Origin: Mnemiopsis leidyi
Lineage: Eukaryota > Ctenophora > Tentaculata > Lobata > Bolinopsidae
Assembly (NCBI GenBank): GCA_000226015.1
Contig: JH153084.1
Span: 200,477-256,063, forward strand
DNA length: 55,587 bases
Reading direction: 5' to 3'
The notes below the pieces were generated by a model that saw only the letters and a program-made list of their open reading frames with translations, made no database searches and was not told the DNA's origin. Position numbers and translations under genes: made by a program. Below are positions 34,101 to 46,100 of the stretch, in pieces. How positions within the stretch are numbered: position 1 is the stretch's first letter; every line of letters starts with the position of its first letter.

Positions 34101-37100
34101 TATATGATACCATGCGTTTAAGTTTCTTATTACTTCCGTATTAGTGAGAGGTAGTAAATTTTATTTTAAGGCATGAACATAATCATGCTCATAATTCAAT
34201 GGTATGACAATTTCTTTTTTACTCCTTGGAAAATTTTCTAAGGTTTATCCATGTTATTGTTTTTTGTTATTAAACATTCATTTCTATCTTAAAACAAAAA
34301 TTAAAGAGTGAAATGTACTTAAATTATCAGAGAAATTTATTATTCAGAGAAATTCATTTATTGTCATGGATGGAAAACATGCATTTTGTACATACTGTTT
34401 AGCATAGGTGCATGAACTGTATCTATCATCTATTAACCACGAATTAAAGGTTCCGTTTCCTTTACTGAGTCGCATCATCGTAATTGAATCTTATAAAATT
34501 TTCTTGTTGTAACAAGATTGAGTTTTTTTAACTCGCACTACTCATTAGTTATTGTGCTTAGACACACTTACTATTGAACATGTTTGTTTTATTGACTCTT
34601 AAATAACAAAAAATAAACATTATGCTATAATGCCGGCTAGTAATTGCAATGATATCCGGGCATCAGCAGAAAAATAAATCATGATTTTTACAGTAACAGG
34701 CAACTGTCAAAGTTAATGGAGAGCTCAAACTTCAAAGGATGTCATGAAGCCACCAACATTTCGCAGCTAATTGAAATTCTGGCAGCAATAATTACAAGAG
34801 TACAGGGTACTACTTCGAGAATTCCGGACTAAAGATAAGAGAAGGAAGTTGTAACACTGACCTCCAACATCCGTTGTTATGACGACAGGATCGCTCTTCT
34901 TTCCGGCGTCATTCCTGGTGAAGGGCTGGACTTGGAAGGAGTAGGAAGTGTAGGGGAGCAGTCCCGATATCTGGGCCGTGTCCTCCGTCACGGACATCAG
35001 CACTGTGTTGGTAGTCGAGTTGAAGATGTGGAATCCCTGATGGAGGCAGGAGAGATTGGGTTAGTTAAGGTATGTACCTACTACGTGGAGACTGACGCAA
35101 GGGGAAGTCAACTAACTGCAGAGTCCCGGCTCGGGAACGCAGCTTAATCCGTCTTCAACTCAACACGTAAGTCATTGACGAACCAGGGGAATACAACAAG
35201 GAATGTGTCATTTGGAAGGAAAATACATAAAAGTATGAGCAGTGTTGAGGGAGAATAGAAGAAAATATGCGTCATGTTCAAGTTGAATATAACGTTAAGA
35301 CTAAGAAGGAAAGTCCTCACATCTACAGGTACGTTAGGTCTGTTCCACACGATAACGACGGCGGTACTGTTGACAGGATAGCCCCGGACTTCTTGCAAGT
35401 CCCCGATCTCACTGCCCTCCACTTGGAAATTAGTTGGTTCCGAGTAAGAGTCTTGGTTGGCATAGTGCGTCAACACCTGCAGAAAAGGGGGTGTTTGCTT
35501 TTCAGGAAAAGTCACTTTTCGAAAATACAATTCTCACAGGTAGGATCTGTGTTGATGCCTGATCGTTTCTCACTATGCATCCTAACGGGTTGTACCCTTG
35601 ATCTGGATGGCAATGTTGTTTTTCCTGGAATGTGATAAGGGTGTGGATAGACCAGGTCCGGGTCAGAGAACCGTGGAATATGATTTTAGAGAGCCCATTC
35701 TTTCACACATTCTTGATTGTCACTGTTTAAGGCAAAATATGCAGTATTCGGAAAAACAGTCGAGTCGGGGTTGTCAAAAGTAATACTTTTGTTCCTTAAA
35801 ACATAGCACACTAAGATTAACGTAGTTAGTTATATAAACATAGCATTTCTGTAGGTCATATTGAGAATAGTTACCCGGACAGTGTACAAAGCTCCAGGAA
35901 CAAGACCGTTCAGAGTGGTAGAAGTAACAGAGGGTGAAGCTGTAGACTGAGACTTTATCTCGTTGAACCGGTCGCTCATCCAGTACTGGACAACGTAACC
36001 GGTAGGAGAGGCCTTGCCAGTGGGTGCAGTCCAGGAAACTGTCGCTTTCTTGCCGGAGGGGTGTACCAAGATAGCCGTAGCTGGGTTCAGAGAATCTGGG
36101 GATGAACAATGAATGTTATGTTCTTTCCGCGCACGTGGTCTCAGTAATTGACTTACGTTGGTTATAGGCTGCATGGTAAAAATCGGCTTTGAGTGATAAG
36201 GCTTATCAGGAAAAAAGGAATTATATATTTTAAGAATATTCTTTTTGTGGCATAAACTGATTCTACTGAATTGGCAAGTTTGATGAAACTCGTGGCTTAC
36301 CGAAAAGATTCCCAATGAACCTAATCAGCAATGCGAACGATTACAAGTTACGAACCTAAAATTGAATCAACATTTATGATACGTGACCTTATAAATTCCG
36401 CCAAATATTACTTGGTACGCCTTGATACGGCAGATTTGATTTTTTTAAAGATGTTATACCCAATAATCATCCCTTTTCCACAGGTAAAATGGCCCTAGCT
36501 TTGATATTCAAATAAAACTGCAGAAAAACCACCCTTCCATTCCCTAACGACTTACTCAGCGGCAGAGTACTGGCAGATACCACCGGACTTTCCTCGCTCG
36601 GACCTCCCCCAGGACTTATAGCGACCACTATAAAGTCGTAGAGCGTGTTGTCGTCCAAGTTGTTGAGCTGGTGGTTGGTCTGGGTGGTGTTAGCTCCTCC
36701 TATCCTAACCATGTGCCAGGAAGTTTCAATGTCACTGAAATGTTGCGGTTTGGAACTCGGAAACTTTCTTACTAGCGTAGCGAGATGAAAACCTGTCGAT
36801 CTGACATGTTGAGGATCGGTAGAAAAATAGATACATCTTCAAGTCTCGAAATAGGTAACGATATCTACCTTCTATATTTAAGATTGTAAGTTTTGACGAG
36901 GCCAGGTCGTAGGACAGGGGGATCCCAAACTACTTGTATTTGCGAACTGCTCACAGGAATAGCCTTTACGTTTGTCACCGTCAAATCTGGAAAGATAACG
37001 CGTCAGAATCAACGATCATCAAACATATTTAACTGTCGTAAAAGCCTGCCATTATTTCAAGACTCAAGTTTGTCTAGAAGGTCAGATGGATGAGAAAGAA

Positions 37101-40100
37101 ATCTGCTGTAAACAGAAGTATAAGGAGCAAGAAATCTGCTATAAACCGAAGTATAAGCAGCAAGAAATCTGCTGTAAACCGAAGTATAAGCAGCAAGAAA
37201 TCTGCTGTAAACCGAAGTATAAGCAGCAAGAAATCTGCTGTAAACCGAAGTATAAGCAGCAAGAAATCTGCTGTAAACCAAAGTATAAGCAGCAAACCGT
37301 TAACAACGAAGGTGGCAGTGAAGTTCTTGGAACTGATGGAATTAGAAACGGTTACAGTAACAGACTTCTTGCCGGCGGTGTCAAAACTGGTGAGGAGAAG
37401 TGGTAGATAGGAGTCTGTTCCCACACTCCAGTGATAGTTCAGTCTGCTCACCTACAAGAGTTATGTCGGGTAGAGTGTATAATCCATACATAATTTTGTG
37501 GTAGAAGAGCGATAGTTAAATTGAGCTGAGTTTGTTGTCTAGCACTGAAAAAGTATCACAATAAACATTGTAATAGAGAAATGAATTTTCTGAAGGGGTC
37601 CCAAAAATACCTTCCAAGTAAAGTGAAAATCATACCAAAAACAAGTGCTGGAAATGTACTTACGTCGATAAACGAAGATTTGTCATCTGAAGTGACAATG
37701 AATATCATACCCTCCCCTACAGCCGGGTCTACGGGCTCGTAGTGTAACGACAGTGTAGTTATAGGGTCGTCCACCTGTATCATGTCCATAGCAACAACCG
37801 GCCCAGCACCGTTGTTCGCAGTTAACGTTACCACATAGGCTCCCGTCCTGGTATCGTTAGAAAAAGGGTTATGTCTGTAAGTTTAGTGACAGTTTCTTTA
37901 AATCTGATTTGTATTAAATTTACGCACAGTGTTGATAGCTCAACACTCTTTAGTGAATTTTGTTGGGCGAAGATCCTAAATACAAAATCGAAATTTAATT
38001 CAGAATGGTGAAACAAGGTCATGATTTAGGAGGAACATACTTTTGGAAGGTATGCTTGAAAGTTATTCCGCTAGATCCGATACCAGAGTATGTGCTGTTA
38101 TCGTTAATGTACCACATAAAGTAAACATCGTCCAAATAGTCGTCGGATGTAGCGGTAAAAACTACCTCAGTTCCCCGTCTAACCGCTTTGTTGGTTGCCG
38201 ACATGGATATCGACAATGTCAAATCTGGGGAGAAGAAACATGAACGGTTTGAGAGTTGATTTATCCGTACCTTAACCAACAACAACCTTACTGTTTATTA
38301 CAACATTCTTCAGAAGTTTTACCAGTCGGAAGTCGGAACTCAATAACTCGTAAACAAAACGGTTATTTCTACAAATGCGCGTTATCAAGTAACGTGTTGT
38401 ATACAATAGCATGGCGCGTTACAGACACAGTTCAACTAAACTGTAACTGTGTGCCAACTGACTCTCAATACCTGCTATCATCTTATAAATGCTTAAACGC
38501 CCATTAAATGCCACCAACCGATGATAATTGGAAAGGGCGCAACAATTCAACGTAATTATGACTCAAACTCAAGGCTAATTTTACCGCCACACTGACCAAC
38601 TCGAATTAGAACACTTATCCTGCTGGCTAGAACTCACTTGAATCAGGACACTTTGTTTTCCTGTACGAAAACAAGCTCTCCTCGCCTCCCGTACACATAT
38701 CCCCCTCAATCTTCAGATAGCCCAAACTTCGGTTGTAGAAAGTGCCAGGTGAGCAGGAGTCCGGGATAAACCAGTCCTCACTGACCCCCTCCATCATGAT
38801 ACAGGGATCGCCCGCGTTCTCACGCGAGTACAGGAAATCGCTGAAATGCGGGGGTTCAGTGAGATTGTACGTACATTGAGGGATTAATACCGGCATTCAG
38901 TAAACAATGTAGAAGTTCAGACTGATTTTTAGTTGTGTGTAGTAAACACCAAGCATACAGAACTAAAACACACTACTTTTAAAACAATATCCCTAAAATC
39001 GTTGTTACTTTGACGTAACCAAGAAAATGGAACACACACCTGTTCTCTAGATACATATATGCAACTGCAGTATAGACTATAGACTTACTGGAGGCTTTAC
39101 TTGAACAACAAATGAACAATGAATACTGCAGAACAAACTTACCACTCGAAATCAGAGGCTTGACAAGGACAAGGATTTTCAGTTTTGGTCCTGTTGTAGT
39201 CAGATCCAATGTAACAGTGAGACGAGGGTCGTTTTCGTTCGTACCGGGTGTCCTTTCCAAGGACACATTCCGTGTTCTTTAGTTCGTCTCGTATTGACCA
39301 ATAAGTAAAGTCAGACATTCTACACTTGTCGCCTGAGTTTGGGGGAGCATGGGTAGTGTTATACTGTTTTTATTCTACAAAGTTAAGTATCAGAATTCGC
39401 CAAAATCATAGCAAATAATAGCAAATAAACAAACATGTTTAAACGTGTCACCCTGTTTTTTTTATTATTATGATGGTAAAATTTGATATTATTGATTAAT
39501 TTATACCTTAGGTTATTTCCAATACTTTAATGGGTGCTCCATCATATTCTTTTAAGAATTATGTCAGTTGCCTTTTCACAGCCATAGATTATCATATATC
39601 AAATGTGGATAACATGTAGGTAACATGTATTCCACCCAAAACAATCTTTTGATATAATGTAATTAGAAAGTACTCCGTATATACCCAAATATGGAATAAT
39701 CGAAAGGCCATACCTTACACTATTAGATTATGTTTGCTAATTATGCCCCGACCTGATAATACAATTTTGTTCATATATGTAATAAAAGCCACTAGGACCT
39801 ATAGAAATCGATTATTGAGACCTCGATCTAGAAATCGGAACAGCTCTATTGTGTTGACTTGACAAATTTCAAGCTGATATTTCAGCACAATTAACACATA
39901 TTTAACAGCTTTAAAATAATAATTATAGATCAAACAGCTAAATCCTGTGTGTTGCAACGACTTATTATAGATACATTTGACTAAAATTATGATTCAAGAA
40001 CATAGTAACTCATTTGTTCGTAGCTCGTTCAGATATAAGGTAAGAATTAAAACTCAGGTAGGAATTAAAACTCAGAATATAGACTTAAGAACGGACATAC

Positions 40101-43100
40101 CGTTATGTTTATGAGGCAGGGATTGATCCTTGTTGCCTGGTTGCTGTAAAACATGATCTCATTCTATTATGACTGGAGACAAGAGAGCACATCGTTACTG
40201 CTGGAGAGCTGCCAATATACATAACACATGCTCAAATTGTTGCCCTGGTCTTTATTGGTCCTATATTGCTTGTTATCTTTCTAAGTACCGAACATAGAAC
40301 GTGTTGGAATCAGCAGAGGAAACTAGTTGGAAGTCTTGTTAAATTTGTTGGTGGTAGATAATATCTGTTTTTCGCTTTGTGATTTAATATCCAAAGTGAA
40401 AGTATGACGTCACCGCTGGAAACACTAGAACAAATGTAAGGTCCGTCTGCAATCCACCAAGTGGCACAGAATTCTCTATACAAACTAGTAAACAGGTGCT
40501 GATATGATATCCACATGACTAATCTTGGTTCAGCACATATCATTTTTCACATAACTTTATCCTCAAAAGGCACGTGATTTACAATTCCAACAGACACCAG
40601 AAGTTAAACTCCTAATCTCGGAATGCATGGTACAAGAGGAATAGGCTGTAATATAATTTGTGTTTGATTCCCAAGGGAGCGACAATCTGCCTGGGCTCTA
40701 GCCGAGGCAGCGTCAAAGTCATTACATGACACATTACCGCCCCAGGGCTGCCAGTCTTTTCTGGCAGCCCTCCTCTTTTAGATCATTTTGTACCGCTGAT
40801 TATGAACTTAAGGTATGTGACTGGTTAAACGATGCACTGCAGAGTTCCCGTCAGAATCTTTGCATGGAATTTGACAATGTGTAGAGTAACGGAGTTCTTT
40901 TTTCGAATAGTCTTTATAAAACAAATGTATTTCCACCTATTGCATTTAGTTTAAACTACATATTTTCTGAAGTAGGGTCCTTATAATAGGACAAAACTTA
41001 TATATGTAATATGGTAGAAACATTATTTTGATAACAAAAAGGACTGCAAGTGTGGTTACGTCCATCTTGTTACAAGAAATACGCAATTGTAAATGGCCAC
41101 TTTATATATGAATATATCAAAATGCTATAGAAACATTACGATCTTCAAAAATTTTCTAACACTGAATATTCATACCTTAATTGTACACACTCAGCTTGCA
41201 GCCACACAATACAGTGTACACATAGACGAGCAGTAAATTAATGGGGTTTAAGAATCATACACAGATTGAGTCTGTACTCTATATAACTATATAATGATAG
41301 GACTGGAGTTTTCTTTCAGCATAGATCTCCCATTCAATAACTAACTCTGTACTCTAGCAATGTTCCTTGCCGGGGCTATTAACGGAAAGTTTACAAAGTT
41401 CATTTAGACATTTTAAGTACGCCATCTGGCACCTCGCCAATACCACCTTCGACAATTTGCCGTATGTTTAATACGCTAAATGTTTCTATGTCAGGATGTA
41501 TGGCGTATGAGTGTACACATATACATTATACACTCAGATAAAATAAAGACATCGTAGTACATGTAATGTTATTGTTTGCTAGTCATTACACTCATCAATA
41601 CATTACGTTATATCGACGTACACATATATGGCAAGTTTGGATACGTTCTATAAACTATTTTACACTTGCCATTAACGTTTAATCACGTGTTTTCTATCGA
41701 CTCTACATATGTTCTAACTTTTGAGTAGTCTGCAAGGACGTTCCGTGTAAAGTTTCGGATACACTCGTGACTTAACACGAAATAAGAACTTGGAATTCAG
41801 GAAATTAAGAATCGTGCGGTGACTGTGACTTACATAAGTTACTGGATACTGGTTACAACACTGGTCACAGCTCAACAGGTAAACATGGCTACTAAGTAAA
41901 GGAGGTGTGTGGAAGCTTCACATTACCAGCCACAGAAACAGACCAGAACATAATCGTTTTGTGGGTTATTGGAATTAAAAGACATTAACACGTTAAAACG
42001 AGATCACTTCTGTCCTCTATACACGATCTCCAATAATGCACCAGCTTTGGTGTCAGGGTTAAAATCATTTCTTGAGTTGTTCACATTTCTGTGTGATACA
42101 AACTCACCCGCTGATACAGGCACTAATCAATACTTCAACTTCACATGTAACAATCTGTAGCAGGCGACTATTGCAGTTGTACAGTGTATTGGTATATAAC
42201 CATACAACTTGAGCGTATACAATAAATGTACAATGTATAACGCAGTACAACACAGTTCTTCAAAACAATGCTATAATTGTAGTCCACACTGCACTATTCA
42301 CTAGTCTCTGCACAGCTTATATCAATCTCTAAACACGAAACAATTCACCCTGGATATTTTATGTCTAACCTAGAAAATCCTTGAAGTCGATGGTGAAAAT
42401 GACCCACTCTGTCCCGCCTTCCTCCATCGCATAAACGTTAATTACGGAGGTAATCTCGCCAGGCTCAGTAATCAGACCATATACGGTCACGTTACTGTTG
42501 GAGATCTTTTTGGTGTACCAACTCCCTCCTTCGTCGTGCGTGAACCTGCAAAACAAACACAAGGATTTATTTTCTAGTAGGATTTAAATGACTGGCAAAT
42601 AATCGTCGAGATTGTTTTCCTGTACCCTGGTGTAACAATCGTTACCAGGACACACTTAACTTTTAAACATATCGATAATCAAATAACTCATAATAACATT
42701 TATAGCATTTTGTATTATGAATATCCTCTGATATTTCAAGTTCAATTAACAGAAAGAAAACAGTTACAGCAGCGGCAATTTGCATGGTTATCCTTAGATC
42801 CAAGCCAGTTAAACAGCAATGACGTCATCAGGAGTATAAAGGGTATTGTGAGATTACACGTAACACTGTCCAGTGTCTATACATACCGTGTATAGCTGAT
42901 TTGATTAGAGGGCAAATGTATTGTTATAGCCCGTCATGAGACTAACGTTGTGAAACGAGACTAACGTTGTAAAACAAGTGATAAAAATTATGCTATTAAA
43001 GTAAGTTGACTATACTTTATTGGACAATAATTATAAGCAAGCAATAATGGCACCAATTCAAATTAAATTTTCGAAATTTTCCCCATACTAATGTTTCGAA

Positions 43101-46100
43101 TTTAAGAAAAATTTGTATCGTCTGTAAAATACATTGTCCCACGCATAATAAAAATAACGTGCAGATTCATAATGACTTAGTGTACAAAAGTAAAAAAAGC
43201 TACTAAACTCCAGGATTCAATATATACGTACGGAAATAGTTGCCGTACACACTACACTCACATTTACTTACACTCGACATAAAACTTAGTGACAAAACTT
43301 AACTTTTAAAAAAAGTTACTACTCACATTAAACTATCGGTGGTCTGTCCCCGCTTGACGGCCACCACCAGACCTCCGTGATCCAGGATCTGATAGTGGTA
43401 CTGACCACCTAGAACTTCCTCCCACTCCACACCTCCGTCAGTTGACATGAACAGGTCGTTTATCATGGAGTGGGAGTATCCCATGTTACCTGCAGAAAGT
43501 GGAGTAGATTTGGGAAGTTGAGTAGATTTGGGAAGTGGAGTAGAATTGGGAAGTGGAGTAGATTTGGGAAGTGGAGTAGATTTGGGAAGTGGAGTAGATT
43601 TGGTAAGTGTGGAGTAGATTTGGTAAGTGTGGAGTAGATTTGGTAAGTGTGGAGTAGATTTGGGAAGTGTAGTAGATTTGGGAAGTGTAGTAGATTTGGG
43701 AAGTGGAGTAGATTTGAAAAGTGGAGTAGATTTGAAAAGTGGAGTAGATTTGGTAAGTGTAGAGTAGATTTAGGAAGTGGAGTGATTTGGGAAGCGGAGT
43801 AGATTTGGGAAGTGGAGTGGATTCTGGAAGTGGAGTAGATTTTGGAAGTGTGGAGTAGGTTTTGGAAGTGGAGTAGATTTGGGAAGTGGAGTAGATTTGG
43901 GAAGTGGAGAAGATTTGGGAAGTGGATTAGATTTGGGAAGTAGATTAGATTTGGGAAGTGGTGTAGATTTGGGAAATGGGGTAGATTTGGGAAGTGGAGT
44001 AGATTTGGGAAAAAGATTGGTTTTCACGAGGCAAGTCTTAGTAAAGAAACCTAATGCTGATTTAAACAAAGAGAAGCTAAAAAAGTAACTTCTAAAATTG
44101 TAAACCTGAGGCAATAATAAGACCGGGAGCATTGGCTCTAGTAAGAAGTGGCGTGTGCTTAGCATTTGGGAGGTTCGATCCGAACATTAGGGAGATGTGA
44201 AGTGCACACTCCGGCTGCGGAAAATATGATTACTTGTATATATTTAGCACTTCAGTATAGTTCTAACTTAGCACACAGTAGACACAAACTTGCATACTAG
44301 AACAAAAATCTGTACTGAATTCAATTAAGACTATACGTATCAATATTATGCTATACTATAATACATATTCATACAGCGATCGCCGTAGAACTGGAATAGT
44401 CACACTTAGCGATCGCTAAGAACGATCGTCCTATAACTAAGGTCTTATCATGGATTAATAACATGGAGAAAGTTTAAAGTTCACTAACCAAGAAACACTC
44501 AGTAGGATCTCCATCCCGGTCGTACTTAGGAGGCTGGACGTACTGCCAAGTTCCCCCCTTGTTGTAAGTCATGACAGTGTGTATAGGTCTGTGTCCTACA
44601 CGTCCGACGTCCAGCTGGGACGCTATGAACACACCGGGTAGTCCCTCTATAGCCTGGAAGTCTGCAAACGGCTCAATCCCACTGTAAAGTAGGGTTAGTT
44701 AGAGTTGTACTTATCTTGTATGTATAGTGTGGTAATACTACTCACTATCAATATAGTTAGATACTAGTAATAGAACAAGTTGTAGTAGTACAGTAAACCC
44801 TCGATTTACCGGGCCTCTCGGGGGAAAGGGTTGAGGCCCGGTAAATAGAGGGGCCCGGTAAATAGAATTTTACCAGTGTGTGTCCTAATTTTGGTAAAAA
44901 ATAGTAACTAAAGTTATTGATAGCTATATGTAAATGTCATCCTGATCAGATTTCTTTATATTAAAGTACTCCTTGAGGGATTTAGAACTGTGAGAATGGA
45001 TCCAACGTTCTGAAATTCTGAATTACATCTTAAATCAGTAATCTCAAGGTCGATCGTTTTATTGTGTATGTATGCCGTGGTTACGTTACATATCAGTGTA
45101 CGTGTGTTTGAGCTGTCAGCTTGCATGTTAAGGCTCTATCACGGTGTCACATGGCAAAGAGATACCATTACCAAAATGTCACGTGTGCCGGTGCCTGCTA
45201 TTGAAAGCTCATATCCCATTTCCAAATTTTCAAATAAAATTGTGAAAATATTGCAAAATTTCGGGGGAAAGGAAGGAGGCCCGGTAAATAGAGGGACCCG
45301 GTAAATAGAGGCCCGGTAAATCGAGGGTTTACTGTAGTTAAAATAACCAGCAGTATATTAGTTTTTAAGAGTTTTACACGCAGACAGTAAATTGTGACGA
45401 CTCTAAAAACAACTGATACTACAAGAATAAGGACAGAATCACATTTTGCAGAAATCCTGTACTTTGTAATGTCCTACCTTTGGGTCACTGTAAATAAGAT
45501 AAAGCCTTAAGAAAGTGCGATAAAATTGAAAAATATTACATCAGATCATTATTGAAAATTGTACATGTATGTATACACTGTTAAGATTGTTTGTATAGCA
45601 ATTGTGGCGGTTAAATAAGCAACTCTGCGATGTGAATAATACATTTGATACAAGATTAGTGTCACATATCGTAACAAAGACGATGATTAGCTCATTATGC
45701 CAGAGAGGGTCCTGTAATGATTCCTAATGATATGGCAAGTCTCGGAAGATGTTACATTCTCCGTTTGTTCGCTATAGTGCCACGGTAAACAAAAAAGTGT
45801 AAAGAATTAGATCAATAGTTCAATGTCAGGGTTAGTTTCGTTGTTATTGGATGTTGATTCTTTCAAGGAAAACTAATTCGACACAGTAAATTCTTATAGA
45901 AATAAATGTTAGTAAATTTAAATATTTAAGTACAGTTTAATTTAAGTAAATCTAAACAAATACAAGTACATAAATCTAAATGAATATCAGTGCATTTAAG
46001 TAGATCTAGTTAAATCTTAGTAAATCTAAGTAAATATAGGTAAACCAAGTAAATCTAAGTATATCTAAGTCTTACAAACTTTGAGTAAATTTAATTAAAT

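Larger units (their letters stand above)
25434..36986 (-). other. Module: about five FN3 domains (exons 18-26)
   Basis: Exons 36986-36869, 36734-36556, 36095-35875, 35476-35327, 35036-34862, 31212-31025, 26785-26686, 26448-26336, 25617-25434; residues about 927-1402. FN3 signatures recur: [104 protein letters not shown]. Most domains are split by one intron in the middle, the usual FN3 gene structure. Confidence 0.88.

Noticed and set aside
37057-37410. Overlapping ORFs of ~75-125 aa on both strands
   Set aside because: Generated by the 33-bp minisatellite; only 37451-37298 on minus is a real PKD exon.
43770-44165. Pro/Lys/Ser-rich 131-aa ORF (PKSTPLPKS repeats)
   Set aside because: Translation of the 18-bp minisatellite; it overlaps a true VPS10 exon in another frame.
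45062-45304. 80-aa ORF inside the MITE
   Set aside because: Runs into the terminal inverted repeat and has no transposase motif.
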